From Enterobacteriaceae bacterium RIT714 (GTDB taxonomy: Bacteria; Pseudomonadota; Gammaproteobacteria; Enterobacterales; Enterobacteriaceae), in the NCBI GenBank assembly GCA_009668015.1, contig WJYB01000012.1, positions 59,839-123,838 on the forward strand: 64,000 nucleotides of DNA, written 5' to 3'. Numbering within the stretch: position 1 is the stretch's first letter; every line of letters begins with the position of its first letter. A model generated the notes under the pieces. It made no database searches. It was not told where the DNA came from and saw only the letters and a program-made list of their open reading frames with translations. Of the stretch, positions 8,563-18,038 are shown piece after piece. The translations under genes and the position numbers were made by a program.

Positions 8563-9456
8563 ATGAATCAATCCTATGGACGGCTGGTTAGCCGTGCTGC
8601 AATCGCTGCGACGGTGACGGCGTCGTGCTTACTGATAATCAAAATTTTCGCCTGGTGGTATACCGGTTCGGTCAGTATTTTGGCGGCGCTGGTGGATTCA
8701 CTGGTGGATATTGCCGCGTCGCTCACCAATTTGCTGGTGGTGCGCTACTCCCTGCAACCGGCTGATGAAGAGCACACTTTTGGTCACGGCAAGGCGGAAT
8801 CGCTGGCGGCGCTGGCGCAAAGTATGTTTATTTCCGGCTCGGCGCTTTTCCTCTTTTTAACCGGAATTCAGCACCTCGTTTCGCCCACTCCGATGAACGA
8901 TCCGGGCGTCGGCGTTATCGTCACGGTAATTGCACTTATTAGCACACTTGTTCTGGTAACGTTCCAGCGATGGGTGGTTCGAAGAACGCAAAGCCAGGCG
9001 GTACGCGCAGATATGCTTCATTATCAGTCTGATGTTATGATGAATGGCGCGATTCTTATTGCGCTCGGTCTGGCGTGGTATGGATGGCATCGCGCCGACG
9101 CGTTGTTCGCGTTAGGGATTGGGGTTTATATTTTATACAGCGCCCTGCGTATGGGTTATGAAGCGGTGCAATCGCTTCTCGACCGCGCGCTTCCCGATAC
9201 CGAACGGCAAGAAATCTTCGAAATCGTGACCTCCTGGCCGGGCGTCAGCGGTGCCCACGATCTTCGGACGCGGCAGTCAGGGCCGACCCGCTTTATTCAG
9301 ATTCATTTAGAAATGGAAGACAATTTACCCCTTGTTCAGGCGCATTTAGTCGCTGAACAGGTTGAGCAGGCGATTTTGCGGCGTTTTCCGGGTTCAGATG
9401 TGATTATTCACCAGGATCCCTGCTCAGTTGTACCCGGACATTTTGAGCTTTCGTAA
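8563..9456 (+). CDS. fieF: Ferrous iron and zinc efflux transporter FieF (YiiP)
   Basis: Inner-membrane cation diffusion facilitator that exports Zn(II) or Fe(II) against protons as a homodimer. The 297-residue protein has six membrane segments and a cytoplasmic C-terminal domain. The active metal site residues are visible as ALVDSLVD (Asp45 and Asp49) and MLHYQSDVM (His153 and Asp157), the E. coli numbering. The C-terminal domain includes the [10 protein letters not shown] and [12 protein letters not shown] segments with the binuclear zinc ligands. The ATG at 8563 follows GGAG; an in-frame ATG at 8557 is also possible. Three residues shorter than E. coli at the C-terminus, with a different tail. 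Confidence 0.96.
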   Translation: MNQSYGRLVSRAAIAATVTASCLLIIKIFAWWYTGSVSILAALVDSLVDIAASLTNLLVVRYSLQPADEEHTFGHGKAESLAALAQSMFISGSALFLFLTGIQHLVSPTPMNDPGVGVIVTVIALISTLVLVTFQRWVVRRTQSQAVRADMLHYQSDVMMNGAILIALGLAWYGWHRADALFALGIGVYILYSALRMGYEAVQSLLDRALPDTERQEIFEIVTSWPGVSGAHDLRTRQSGPTRFIQIHLEMEDNLPLVQAHLVAEQVEQAILRRFPGSDVIIHQDPCSVVPGHFELS

Positions 9457-9519
9457 TTCGTTTCAAAAAAGTGAGCCAGGCCAGCATTTTGTGGATAAAT
9501 TACCGCCATTTGGTCTGAC

Positions 9520-9533
9520 CTGAATCAATTCAG
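9520..9533. promoter_or_regulatory. Cra (FruR) operator of pfkA
   Basis: CTGAATCAATTCAG is a near-perfect palindrome matching the Cra consensus TGAAWC-N2-TTCA. It stands upstream of a TATACT -10 candidate at 9548-9553. Cra repression of pfkA is established in E. coli. Confidence 0.8.
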
Positions 9534-9631
9534 CTGGAAGTGATTGATATACTATTTGCAGTATTGGTTGGTCGAACAGACGTCTTCCGGCAACAGATTT
9601 CATTTTTGCATTCCTAAGTTCAGAGGTAGTC

Positions 9632-10594
9632 ATGATTAAGAAAATCGGTGTGTTGACAAGCGGCGGTGATGCGCCGGGCATGAACGCAGCCATTCGTGGA
9701 GTGGTCCGCGCGGCATTGACGGAAGGCCTGGAAATTTTTGGTGTTTATGATGGTTACCTCGGTCTGTACGAAGACCGCATGGTGCAACTCGATCGCTATA
9801 GCGTATCTGACATGATTAACCGTGGCGGTACCTTCCTCGGTTCTGCACGCTTCCCGGAATTCCGCGAAGAGCACATCCGTCAGGTAGCGATTGAAAACAT
9901 GAAGAAACGCGGCCTGGACGCGCTGGTTGTTATCGGCGGTGACGGCTCGTATATGGGTGCAAAACGTCTGACTGAAATGGGCTTCCCATGCATCGGTCTG
10001 CCAGGCACTATCGATAACGACATCAAAGGCACCGACTACACCATCGGCTTCTTCACCGCGCTGGGTACGGTTGTTGAAGCGATTGACCGTCTGCGTGACA
10101 CCTCTTCTTCTCACCAGCGTATCTCCATCGTTGAAGTGATGGGCCGTTACTGCGGCGATCTGACCCTGGCGGCAGCCATTGCTGGCGGCTGCGAGTTCAT
10201 CGTGGTTCCGGAAGTCGAATTCAGTCGCGAAGATCTGGTTAACGAAATCAAAGCCGGTATCGCGAAAGGTAAAAAACACGCCATCGTCGCGATTACTGAG
10301 CACATCTGCGATGTGGATGAGCTGGCGAAATACATCGAAACTGAAACCAAACGCGAAACGCGCGCCACGGTTCTGGGCCACATCCAGCGCGGCGGCTCCC
10401 CGGGTCCTTACGACCGTATCCTCGCTTCCCGTATGGGCGCATATGCCATCGATCTGCTGCTGCAAGGCCACGGCGGTCGTTGCGTGGGCATCCAGAACGA
10501 AAAACTGGTTCACCACGATATCATCGACGCGATTGAAAGCATGAAGCGTCCATTCAAAGGTGACTGGCTGGACTGCGCGAAAAAACTGTATTAA
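9632..10594 (+). CDS. pfkA: ATP-dependent 6-phosphofructokinase isozyme I
   Basis: Key glycolytic enzyme, fructose 6-phosphate plus ATP to fructose 1,6-bisphosphate. The 320-residue protein has the family's ATP-binding GGDAPGMNA and GGDGSYMGA motifs, the catalytic [16 protein letters not shown] with the proton-acceptor Asp, and the allosteric and substrate segment MGRYCGDL. The RBS CAGAGGT sits before the ATG. The gene stands alone between fieF and sbp, as in E. coli, with a Cra operator upstream and a strong terminator downstream. Confidence 0.98.
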   Translation: MIKKIGVLTSGGDAPGMNAAIRGVVRAALTEGLEIFGVYDGYLGLYEDRMVQLDRYSVSDMINRGGTFLGSARFPEFREEHIRQVAIENMKKRGLDALVVIGGDGSYMGAKRLTEMGFPCIGLPGTIDNDIKGTDYTIGFFTALGTVVEAIDRLRDTSSSHQRISIVEVMGRYCGDLTLAAAIAGGCEFIVVPEVEFSREDLVNEIKAGIAKGKKHAIVAITEHICDVDELAKYIETETKRETRATVLGHIQRGGSPGPYDRILASRMGAYAIDLLLQGHGGRCVGIQNEKLVHHDIIDAIESMKRPFKGDWLDCAKKLY

Positions 10595-10603
10595 TTGCAG
10601 TGT

Positions 10604-10680
10604 GATGCCCTCATCCCAGCTGTTTGACACGGGGAGAGGGCAAAAACGGAACGGTAACCTTTGGGTTACCGTTTTGCTTT
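10604..10680 (+). repeat. Palindromic repeat remnant fused to pfkA terminator
   Basis: A degenerate copy of the CCCTCA...GGGGAGAGGG palindrome (10608-10641) is followed directly by AAAAACGG and the pfkA terminator. The layout closely matches the two tandem units after argH at 55874-56060, including the terminal CCGTTTTGCTTTT. It looks like a diverged member of the same composite family. Confidence 0.6.
10650..10680 (+). terminator. Intrinsic terminator of pfkA
   Basis: AACGGTAACC (10650-10659) pairs perfectly with GGTTACCGTT (10664-10673), loop TTTG, followed by TTGCTTTT. Confidence 0.9.
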
Positions 10681-10801
10681 TATCTCCGCCGACTATTTTT
10701 TATTCCGCTTAGTTATAGCCAATCTTTTTTTATTCTTTAATCATTGGTTGGCTTTCTGGCACGCTGCATTCATCAAACACAACATTCAAGAGAGTTGGAA
10801 G

Positions 10802-11791
10802 ATGAATAAATGGGGCGTGGGCTTAACTTTATTGCTGGCATCGACCAGCGTTCTGGCTAAGGATATCCAGTTACTTAACGTGTCTTACGATCCGACGCGT
10901 GAGCTATACGATCAATACAACAAAGCCTTTGCGGCGCACTACAAACAGGAAACCGGCGATAACGTGGTGATTCGCCAGTCGCACGGCGGCTCTGGCAAGC
11001 AGGCGACTTCGGTCATCAACGGTATTGAAGCCGATGTGGTAACGCTGGCGCTGGCCTATGACGTCGATGCTATTGCTGAACGCGGTCGTATTGATAAAAA
11101 CTGGATTAAACGCCTGCCGGACAACTCCGCGCCGTATACCTCCACCATCGTTTTCCTGGTGCGCAAAGGTAACCCGAAACAGATTCATGACTGGAACGAT
11201 CTGATCAAACCGGGCGTATCCGTGATCACCCCGAACCCGAAAAGCTCCGGCGGCGCTCGCTGGAACTATCTGGCGGCATGGGGCTATGCCCTGCATCACA
11301 ACAACGGCGATCAGGCCAAAGCTCAGGATTTCGTCAAATCCCTGTTTAAAAACGTCGAAGTGCTGGACTCCGGCGCACGCGGTTCAACCAACACCTTCGT
11401 GGAGCGTGGAATCGGCGATGTGCTGATCGCATGGGAAAACGAAGCCCTGCTGGCAACCAACGAACTGGGTAAAGATAAGTTCGAAATCGTCACCCCAAGC
11501 GAATCTATTCTGGCAGAACCGACCGTCTCGGTTGTCGACAAAGTGGTCGAGAAGAAAGACACCAAAACCGTAGCGGAAGCCTACCTGAAGTATCTCTACT
11601 CTCCGGAAGGCCAGGAGATCGCGGCGAAGAATTTCTATCGTCCACGTGACCCGGCGGTGGCGAAGAAATATGACAGCGAGTTCCCGAAACTGAAGTTGTT
11701 CACCATCGACGAGGAGTTTGGCGGCTGGGCGAAAGCGCAGAAAGAGCACTTCTCTAACGGCGGTACGTTCGACCAGATCAGCAAACGCTAA
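10802..11791 (+). CDS. sbp: Periplasmic sulfate-binding protein
   Basis: Binds sulfate in the periplasm and hands it to the CysTWA ABC importer. The 329-residue precursor begins with a signal peptide ([19 protein letters not shown], cleavage before [15 protein letters not shown]). The [10 protein letters not shown] and [13 protein letters not shown] segments supply the sulfate-binding site in this family. The upstream frame extends to 10661 without homology, so the ATG at 10802, with AGAGAG before it, is chosen. In E. coli it is controlled by CysB; no CysB site is recognisable by eye. Confidence 0.97.
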   Translation: MNKWGVGLTLLLASTSVLAKDIQLLNVSYDPTRELYDQYNKAFAAHYKQETGDNVVIRQSHGGSGKQATSVINGIEADVVTLALAYDVDAIAERGRIDKNWIKRLPDNSAPYTSTIVFLVRKGNPKQIHDWNDLIKPGVSVITPNPKSSGGARWNYLAAWGYALHHNNGDQAKAQDFVKSLFKNVEVLDSGARGSTNTFVERGIGDVLIAWENEALLATNELGKDKFEIVTPSESILAEPTVSVVDKVVEKKDTKTVAEAYLKYLYSPEGQEIAAKNFYRPRDPAVAKKYDSEFPKLKLFTIDEEFGGWAKAQKEHFSNGGTFDQISKR

Positions 11792-11816
11792 ACGCGTAGC
11801 CAAGAATGACACGGTG

Positions 11817-11846
11817 ACCCGGTGTGAGAAATCCGCCGGGTTTTTT
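11817..11846 (+). terminator. Intrinsic terminator of sbp
   Basis: ACCCGG (11817-11822) pairs with CCGGGT (11836-11841), followed by a run of T. It ends close to the start region of cdh. Confidence 0.75.
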
Positions 11847-11902
11847 ATTTGGTCATTATTTTGCGTTACTCTTTCGCTTCAAACGAATACAGGGAACGCG
11901 TA

Positions 11903-12646
11903 ATGAAAAAACTGATGGTCTTGATGGCGGTCGCCATTCTCCTCGCCGCAGGCGGCTGGATCTGGATAAAATCCGGCAATCCCGACGCGTTACGCCATAT
12001 CGTTCTGGACCAGTGCCTGCCTAATCAGCTGAATAACCGCCAGCCAGCGCCCTGTGCGCAGGTGAAACCGGACGCCGGTTATGTGGTCTTCAAAGACCGC
12101 AACGGGCCGCTGCAATATCTGCTTATGCCCACTTATCGCATCAACGGCACCGAAAGCCCGCGGCTCACCGAGCCACAGACGCCTAACTTTTTTTGGCTGG
12201 CATGGCAGTCACGTAATTTTATGAGCATGAAGCGCGGGGCAGATGTGCCGGACAGCGCGGTTTCTCTGACGATCAACTCACCGACCGGCCGTACGCAAAA
12301 TCATTTTCACATTCATATCTCATGCCTGCGCCCTGACGTGCGCGAAAAGCTCGATGCGCATCAGAGCCAAATCAGCACGCAGTGGCTGCCGTTTCCCGGT
12401 GGGCTGGAAGGACATGAATACCTTGCGCGTCGGGTAACGGAAAATGAGCTGGTACAGCGGAGTCCGTTTATGATGCTGGCGGAAGAAGTCCCCGAGGCGC
12501 GCAACCATATGGGGCGTTTCGCGCTGGCGATGGCGCAGCAGTCGGACGGCTCGTTTGTACTGCTGGCGACCGAACGCAATCTGCTGGTGTTAAACCGCGC
12601 TTCGGCTGAGGAATTACAGGATCATCAATGCGATATCCTCCAGTGA
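11903..12646 (+). CDS. cdh: CDP-diacylglycerol pyrophosphatase
   Basis: Hydrolyses CDP-diacylglycerol to phosphatidate and CMP at the inner membrane. The 247-residue product has one N-terminal membrane anchor ([21 protein letters not shown]) and the HIT-like catalytic motif NHFHIHISC near the middle. The frame opens at 11849; the ATG at 11903 is chosen because the membrane anchor and the E. coli-like N-terminus start there. Four residues shorter than the E. coli enzyme. A permease gene follows where E. coli has tpiA next. Confidence 0.93.
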   Translation: MKKLMVLMAVAILLAAGGWIWIKSGNPDALRHIVLDQCLPNQLNNRQPAPCAQVKPDAGYVVFKDRNGPLQYLLMPTYRINGTESPRLTEPQTPNFFWLAWQSRNFMSMKRGADVPDSAVSLTINSPTGRTQNHFHIHISCLRPDVREKLDAHQSQISTQWLPFPGGLEGHEYLARRVTENELVQRSPFMMLAEEVPEARNHMGRFALAMAQQSDGSFVLLATERNLLVLNRASAEELQDHQCDILQ

Positions 12647-12719
12647 CCCCACTATAAATAGCGTTTACTCGCACTGCCTGTCGCCGTAGACTTGCTGAAA
12701 AAATCTACAGGAGACAGGT

Positions 12720-14024
12720 ATGTCGCTCTGGTTTACTCACCCTCTGTTTCTGCCTTCACTCATTGTTGGCATCACGATTGTGCTGTGGGCGACATCGCTC
12801 CTGCCGGAATTTATCACCGCGCTGCTGTTCTTCACGGCGGCGATGACCGCCAAAATCGCGCCACCGGACGTGATTTTTGGCGGTTTTGCGTCGTCAGCAT
12901 TCTGGCTGGTGTTCAGCGGATTTGTGCTGGGTGTCGCGATCCGCAAAACCGGGCTGGCGGACAGGGCCGCAAGGGCGCTCTCGGCGAAACTCACCGATTC
13001 GTGGATGCTGATGGTCGCGAGCGTGGTGTTGCTGAGCTACGCGCTGGCGTTTGTGATGCCATCTAATATGGGGCGCATCGCGCTGCTGATGCCCATTGTG
13101 GCGGCGATGGCGAAAAGAGCGGGGATTGCCGATGGTTCAAGAGCGTGGTTTGGCCTGGCGCTGGCCGTCGGATTTGGCACTTTTCAGCTCTCTGCGACGA
13201 TCCTTCCGGCCAACGTGCCGAATCTGGTGATGAGCGGGGCGGCGGAAGGTTCCTACGGCATCCACCTGAATTACGTGCCCTATCTGCTGCTGCACACGCC
13301 GGTGCTTGGCATTCTCAAAGGATTGATTCTGATTGGTCTGATCTGCTGGCTGTTTCCCGGTGCGCCCAAACCCGCGCGGGATTTTGCGCCAGCCGCCCCA
13401 ATGGGAAGGGATGAAAAGCGTCTGGCGTGGCTGTTAGCGGTGGTGCTGGTGATGTGGGTAACGGAGAGCTGGCATGGCATTGGCCCGGCGTGGACAGGGC
13501 TTGCCGCATCGATCATTGTGATGCTGCCGCGCATTGGCTTCATTACCGGAGAGGAATTCTCGGCGGGCGTCAATATGCGCACCTGCATCTATGTGGCGGG
13601 GATTCTGGGGCTGGCCATTACCGTGACGCATACCGGTATCGGCAACGCGGTGGGTGAGGCGTTGCTGCGGATGATGCCGCTGGATGCAGACAAACCGTTC
13701 ACCAGCTTCCTGGCGTTGACTGGCATTACCACGGCGCTCAATTTCATCATGACGGCGAATGGCGTTCCGGCGCTTTATACGACGCTGGCGCAAAGTTTTT
13801 CCGATGCGACCGGTTTCCCGCTGCTGTCGGTGATTATGATTCAGGTTCTGGGCTATTCCACACCGCTGTTGCCTTATCAGGCGTCGCCGATTGTGGTGGC
13901 GATGGGTCTTGGAAAAGTGCCTGCGAAGGCGGGAATGTTGCTGTGTGAGGCGCTGGCAGTAGCGACCTGGCTGGTGCTGTTGCCGCTGAATTATCTGTGG
14001 TTTAGCGTGTTGGGACGGCTGTAA
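12720..14024 (+). CDS. SLC13/DASS-type anion permease (substrate unknown)
   Basis: A 434-residue polytopic membrane protein with about eleven hydrophobic segments. The paired re-entrant signatures of the ion-transporter superfamily are seen as VMPSNMGRIALLMPIVAA (near 118-135) and NFIMTANGVPALYTT followed by LPYQASPIVVAMGLG (near 340-400), which resemble the SNT-like motifs of divalent anion/sodium symporters. A perfect AGGAGA RBS precedes the ATG. It is absent from the E. coli cdh-tpiA junction. Substrate cannot be assigned: di- or tricarboxylates or sulfate are possible for the family. Codon use looks like its neighbours, so recent foreign origin is not evident. Confidence 0.85.
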   Translation: MSLWFTHPLFLPSLIVGITIVLWATSLLPEFITALLFFTAAMTAKIAPPDVIFGGFASSAFWLVFSGFVLGVAIRKTGLADRAARALSAKLTDSWMLMVASVVLLSYALAFVMPSNMGRIALLMPIVAAMAKRAGIADGSRAWFGLALAVGFGTFQLSATILPANVPNLVMSGAAEGSYGIHLNYVPYLLLHTPVLGILKGLILIGLICWLFPGAPKPARDFAPAAPMGRDEKRLAWLLAVVLVMWVTESWHGIGPAWTGLAASIIVMLPRIGFITGEEFSAGVNMRTCIYVAGILGLAITVTHTGIGNAVGEALLRMMPLDADKPFTSFLALTGITTALNFIMTANGVPALYTTLAQSFSDATGFPLLSVIMIQVLGYSTPLLPYQASPIVVAMGLGKVPAKAGMLLCEALAVATWLVLLPLNYLWFSVLGRL

Positions 14025-14056
14025 AAAAGCCCGGTGGCGACTCGCGCTAACCGGGC
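14023..14056 (-). terminator. Terminator of tpiA
   Basis: On the minus strand GCCCGGT...ACCGGGC is followed by six T (plus-strand A run 14023-14028). The stem is the first REP of the pair; it sits about 50 bp past the tpiA stop. Confidence 0.7.
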
Positions 14057-14096
14057 CTGGCGTTTTGTCGGACGGGTCAGCGAAGCGCCACCCGCC
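14029..14096. repeat. REP pair (BIME) downstream of tpiA
   Basis: GCCCGGTGGCGACTCGCGCT...ACCGGGC (14029-14056) is a REP-type palindrome, followed by a second, inverted one, CGGGTCAGCG...GCGCCACCCG (14073-14094). Two opposite REPs between convergent genes are the usual BIME layout. Confidence 0.7.
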
Positions 14097-14106
14097 ACAA
14101 CAGCGA

Positions 14107-14874
14107 TTACGCCTGTTTAGCTGCTTCTGCTGCTTTCACAATCACCGCGAAAGCGTCTGCTTTCAGGGATGCGCCGCCAACCAGCGCGCCGTCGATGTCC
14201 GGCTGGGTGAACAGTTCTGCCGCGTTTGCTGCGTTTACGGAACCGCCGTACTGGATGATCACTTGTTCAGCCACTTTGGCGTCGGCTTTAGCAATGTGGT
14301 CACGGATGAATTTGTGTACAGCCTGTGCCTGTGCTGGAGTGGCAGATTTGCCGGTGCCGATTGCCCATACTGGCTCGTAAGCGATAACCGCGCCTTCGAA
14401 CGCCGCTGCGCCCTGAGTTTTCAGCACGGCGTCGATCTGACGTGCGCACACTTCTTCGGTTTTGCCTGCTTCGTTTTCTGCTTCGGTTTCACCGATGCAC
14501 AGTACCGGGATCAGACCCTGTTCTTTCAGCACGGCGAATTTCTTCGCGATGAACTCGTCGGATTCTTTGTGGTAAGTACGACGCTCAGAGTGACCGATGA
14601 TGATGTATTTCGCACCGATATCTTTCAGCATTTCAGCGGAAGTTTCGCCGGTGAATGCGCCAGACAGGTTAACGTCAACGTTCTGCGCGCCCAGCACGAT
14701 GTGGCTGCCGTCAGCGGCGTGTTTGGCCAGATCCAGATACATGTCCGGCGGAGCGATTGCTACAGCACAGCCTGTTACGCCAGCCAGCTCTTTACGCAGG
14801 TTCGCGATCAGCTCGTTTACCATGTGGCGGCTGCCGTTCAGTTTCCAGTTACCCATCACTAAAGGATGTCGCAT
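14107..14874 (-). CDS. tpiA: Triosephosphate isomerase
   Basis: Interconverts dihydroxyacetone phosphate and glyceraldehyde 3-phosphate in glycolysis. The 255-residue TIM-barrel protein carries GNWKLNGS (catalytic Lys), IIGHSERR (catalytic His), [11 protein letters not shown] (catalytic Glu) and the phosphate-binding YGGSVNAAN. Length equals E. coli TpiA. Monocistronic, with a REP-based terminator. Confidence 0.98.
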   Translation of the reverse strand: MRHPLVMGNWKLNGSRHMVNELIANLRKELAGVTGCAVAIAPPDMYLDLAKHAADGSHIVLGAQNVDVNLSGAFTGETSAEMLKDIGAKYIIIGHSERRTYHKESDEFIAKKFAVLKEQGLIPVLCIGETEAENEAGKTEEVCARQIDAVLKTQGAAAFEGAVIAYEPVWAIGTGKSATPAQAQAVHKFIRDHIAKADAKVAEQVIIQYGGSVNAANAAELFTQPDIDGALVGGASLKADAFAVIVKAAEAAKQA

Positions 14875-14985
14875 TTCAATTCTCCACGCTAAAAAAGCGA
14901 ATTAAGGATTATGGCCGCCCGTGAGAGCAGCATGGTCTGTGAATCAGTATAGAGATTTTCCCTCGAAAGGCTTTGCTTTTTGTCA

Positions 14986-15582
14986 TTAATTCGCCCCTCC
15001 GAGTGTGTCAGATAGTGCCAGCTTAATCGGTTCAACAGCGAAGGTCAGTCCCTTTTCGCCGTTATCTGCGACAACATAGCGGATCGCGCCGTCTGTTTCG
15101 GCGTAGTAGCGCTTGTTTTTCCCGGCAGTCAGCAATTTTTGCAGCTTTTGCTGGCTCTGTGCTTTGGTCAATATCGGCGTGAAAGCCCGCAAAATGGCGC
15201 TCATATATTCCAGCGCTTTGGCTTTTGCGGCCTTTTGCTCCGGCCCCTGAATGGGAAGCCAGGTGATCTGCATGCTTTTAATTTTTAAGGTGCCGCGCTC
15301 CAGTGCGGTGGAGGCGTACAGATTTTCATTAATTTTACTGGCGGCACGCGTCAGAGTGGGCGTGTCCCGTGCGCCGTCAATGGCGCGGAACTCACCCAGT
15401 GCCAGCGCAGGATTGTCTTTATTGAAGTTTTCACGAAACGCGCTAATGGATTGATCGAACGAGGGCGCGCCCTGTAGCAGGTATGGCGCGGTCGCTGGCG
15501 CGGAGGTGTCATTTGCGTGCAGAGAAAAGCTGGCGCTCAACATGGTGAAACACAGCAAAAAAGGGTGAGCCCATCTTTTCAT
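14986..15582 (-). CDS. yiiQ: DUF1454 periplasmic protein YiiQ
   Basis: A 198-residue secreted protein of unknown function. It starts with a signal peptide (MKRWAHPFLLCFTMLSASFSLHA, cleavage near 23) and contains the DUF1454 body with NENLYASTALERGTLKIKS and QGPEQKAAKAKA. The ATG at 15582 is preferred over a TTG one codon upstream. It matches E. coli YiiQ in length and position after tpiA. No function can be given from sequence. Confidence 0.88.
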   Translation of the reverse strand: MKRWAHPFLLCFTMLSASFSLHANDTSAPATAPYLLQGAPSFDQSISAFRENFNKDNPALALGEFRAIDGARDTPTLTRAASKINENLYASTALERGTLKIKSMQITWLPIQGPEQKAAKAKALEYMSAILRAFTPILTKAQSQQKLQKLLTAGKNKRYYAETDGAIRYVVADNGEKGLTFAVEPIKLALSDTLGGAN

Positions 15583-15694
15583 CAATATTGTCCCTGGTCG
15601 TCACTGTTCATGATTAAAACGATATCTGGTCTTCTTGTCAAAAGGTCACAACTCCAGGGTAAACTACGCAGCATACGATAATAAGGAACCTGAC

Positions 15695-16114
15695 ATGACC
15701 ATACAGCAGTGGCTGTTTTCATTCAAAGGGCGTATTGGACGCCGTGATTTTTGGATCTGGATGGGCACGTGGATTGTTGCGATGCTGGTGCTTTTCGGTG
15801 TGGCATATAATAACTGGTTGAGCACCCAAACGGCGGCGTTTGCGCTTGTTTGCCTGCTTTGGCCGACAGCGTCGGTCATGGTTAAACGCCTGCACGATCG
15901 CGGACGTTCGGGGCTATGGGCGTTGCTGGTGATTCTGGCGTGGATGTTGCTGGCAGGAAACTGGTCAATGCTGCCGTCAGTGTTGCCCTGGGTGGTAGGA
16001 AAACTCATTCCAACCGTTATTTTTGTGATGACGGTTATCGACCTGGGCGCGTTTGTCGGCACCCAGAGCGAGAACAAGTACGGCAAGGACACGCTGGAAG
16101 TAAAATACTTTTAA
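15695..16114 (+). CDS. yiiR: DUF805 inner-membrane protein YiiR
   Basis: A 139-residue membrane protein with the DUF805 start FSFKGRIGRRDFWIW, the VKRLHDRGRSG motif between helices and about four hydrophobic segments. Function unknown. The ATG at 15695 follows AAGGAAC and matches E. coli YiiR; the longer frame from 15635 lacks homology. The stop codon directly abuts the stop of convergent fpr with no base between them; in E. coli yiiS and uspD lie between. Confidence 0.9.
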   Translation: MTIQQWLFSFKGRIGRRDFWIWMGTWIVAMLVLFGVAYNNWLSTQTAAFALVCLLWPTASVMVKRLHDRGRSGLWALLVILAWMLLAGNWSMLPSVLPWVVGKLIPTVIFVMTVIDLGAFVGTQSENKYGKDTLEVKYF

Positions 16115-16861
16115 TTACCAGTAGTGTTCAGCCGTCATATGACCCGGCCGACGACGCAAATGTTTGGTCATCTGTCGGGAATCTTTCAGCAACTGCTGGG
16201 TATCACGCACCATCTGCGGGTTGCCGCACAGCATCACATGGCTGGTTTCCGTATTCATCGCTAAACCGACGGCGTTTTCCAGCGCGCCGCTTTCAATCAG
16301 CGCCGGAACGCGCCCGGTCAGCGAACCTTCTGCCGTTTCGCGACTGACCACGGTCTGGATTTTCAGTTTCCCTTCGTAGCGCTTTTCCAGCTCCTGCATC
16401 AGCGGGAGATAGCTCAGATCGGCCGCATAGCGCGCAGCGTGAACCAGTACGATATGTTTAAAGCGCTCCAGATCCTGACCGTACTGCAAAATAGAGAGAT
16501 ATGGCCCGATAGCCGTACCGGTTGCCAGCATCCACAGCGTGTCGCAATCCGGGATTTCATCCAGCACGAAGAAACCGGCGGCCTCGCTGACGATCTGGAT
16601 CTCATCGCCAGGTTTGAGCGCGGCCAGGCGCGGACTCAGCTTGCCGTCGGGAACGGTGACCAGGTAAAACTCCAGATCAGGATTATCCGGCGCGTTAACG
16701 TAGGAATAGGCGCGCTGCACGCGTTCGCCGTCAATTTCCAGCCCCAGCTTGGCAAATTGCCCTGCGGAAAAAGGATGAACGGGGGCATGCACGGTGAGGC
16801 TAAATAGTGCATCAGTCCAGAACTCTACCTTTGTGACTTTTCCTGTTACCCACTCCGCCAT
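16115..16861 (-). CDS. fpr: Ferredoxin/flavodoxin-NADP+ reductase
   Basis: FAD enzyme that passes electrons from NADPH to flavodoxin or ferredoxin, supporting radical SAM and biosynthetic enzymes and stress responses. The 248-residue product shows the FAD-binding RAYSYVN, the NADP-binding ATGTAIGPYLSIL, the LCGNPQMV segment and the C-terminal HLRRRPGHMTAEHYW typical of bacterial class Fpr. In E. coli it belongs to the SoxRS regulon. A candidate hairpin stands upstream at 16914-16937. Confidence 0.96.
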   Translation of the reverse strand: MAEWVTGKVTKVEFWTDALFSLTVHAPVHPFSAGQFAKLGLEIDGERVQRAYSYVNAPDNPDLEFYLVTVPDGKLSPRLAALKPGDEIQIVSEAAGFFVLDEIPDCDTLWMLATGTAIGPYLSILQYGQDLERFKHIVLVHAARYAADLSYLPLMQELEKRYEGKLKIQTVVSRETAEGSLTGRVPALIESGALENAVGLAMNTETSHVMLCGNPQMVRDTQQLLKDSRQMTKHLRRRPGHMTAEHYW

Positions 16862-16913
16862 GATCTTCTCCTGTGCTGGTTTCTTACACTATCTTCCTTT
16901 CTTGCGGGGGAGA

Positions 16914-16937
16914 TTTCCAGCCTGCGTCGGCTGGAAA
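16914..16937 (-). terminator. Hairpin after glpX (possible terminator)
   Basis: TTTCCAGCC and GGCTGGAAA form a perfect 9-bp stem with a six-base loop, 21 bp past the glpX stop. There is no T run on the minus strand, so it may be an mRNA 3'-end hairpin or a factor-dependent site. Confidence 0.5.
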
Positions 16938-16957
16938 GCTCAATCGATCAAATACGC

Positions 16958-17968
16958 TTACAGAATGTGCGTTTGTACATTCGGGTCTTTGCGGTCCAGA
17001 TAGTGAATCGACTGGATACGACGAATTGTGCGTGATTTACCGCGAATCAGCAGCGTTTCGGTGGTCGCCATGTTGCCCTTACGCGTGATGCCGTCCAGCA
17101 GGTCGCCTTTGGTGATGCCGGTCGCTGAGAAGATAACATTGTCGCTGCGCGCCATTTCGTCCAGACGCAGCACTTTGTTGGCCTCGATGCCCATCGCTTT
17201 ACAGCGTGACAACTCTTCCTCACCGATGCGGCGGTTCTCTTCGCTGTCACCTTTAACATCGTGACGTGCCAGCAGGCGGCCCTGCATATCGCCATCCAGC
17301 GCGCGAATCACGGCGGCTGACACTACGCCTTCGGGTGCGCCGCCAATACCGTACAGAACATCCACTTCGCTATCCGGCATGCAGGTCAGAATCGAGGCAG
17401 CAACGTCGCCATCGGGGATGGCGAATACGCGCACGCCCAGCTGCTGCATCTGCATAATGATGCTGTCATGACGTGGTTTCGCCAGAATGGTGACCGTGAG
17501 TTCGCTCAGCGGTTTATCCAGCGCAGCGGCGATGTTACGCAGGTTATCTTCCAGCGGCAGGTTGAGATCGATTGACCCTTTTGCGCCCGGACCGACAATT
17601 AGCTTTTCCATGTACATATCCGGTGCGTTGAGGAAGCAGCCTTTATCGCCGACGGCCAGTACCGCGAGTGCGTTGGCCTGGCCCATGGCGGTCATGCGCG
17701 TGCCTTCGATCGGATCAACCGCGATATCTACGGCGTCGCCGTTGCCAGTGCCCACTTTCTCACCAATAAACAGCATTGGCGCTTCGTCGATCTCGCCTTC
17801 GCCAATGACGATAGTGCCATCAATGTTGACCTGGTTGAGCATAATGCGCATCGCGTGGACGGCAGCGCCATCAGCAATATTTTTGTCGCCACGGCCTAAC
17901 CATTTATAGCCTGCCAGCGCGGCGGCTTCGGTTACGCGGGAAAATTCGATAGCAAGTTCACGTCTCAT
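16958..17968 (-). CDS. glpX: Class II fructose-1,6-bisphosphatase
   Basis: Gluconeogenic enzyme, Mn-dependent, last gene of the glpFKX operon. The 336-residue protein has the metal-binding GEGEIDEAPML and VDPIEGTRMTAMGQ, and the GIGGAPEGV segment typical of the GlpX family. The length equals E. coli GlpX. It is separated from glpK by 211 bp containing a repeat cassette, so it may be less tightly coupled to glpFK than in a compact operon. Confidence 0.96.
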   Translation of the reverse strand: MRRELAIEFSRVTEAAALAGYKWLGRGDKNIADGAAVHAMRIMLNQVNIDGTIVIGEGEIDEAPMLFIGEKVGTGNGDAVDIAVDPIEGTRMTAMGQANALAVLAVGDKGCFLNAPDMYMEKLIVGPGAKGSIDLNLPLEDNLRNIAAALDKPLSELTVTILAKPRHDSIIMQMQQLGVRVFAIPDGDVAASILTCMPDSEVDVLYGIGGAPEGVVSAAVIRALDGDMQGRLLARHDVKGDSEENRRIGEEELSRCKAMGIEANKVLRLDEMARSDNVIFSATGITKGDLLDGITRKGNMATTETLLIRGKSRTIRRIQSIHYLDRKDPNVQTHIL

Positions 17969-18038
17969 CAGATACTCGTGCAGTCAAAAGGAATTGCTCG
18001 AAGTTTATCACAGAGTGGGGGAGGGTGCGGTTTGGTGA

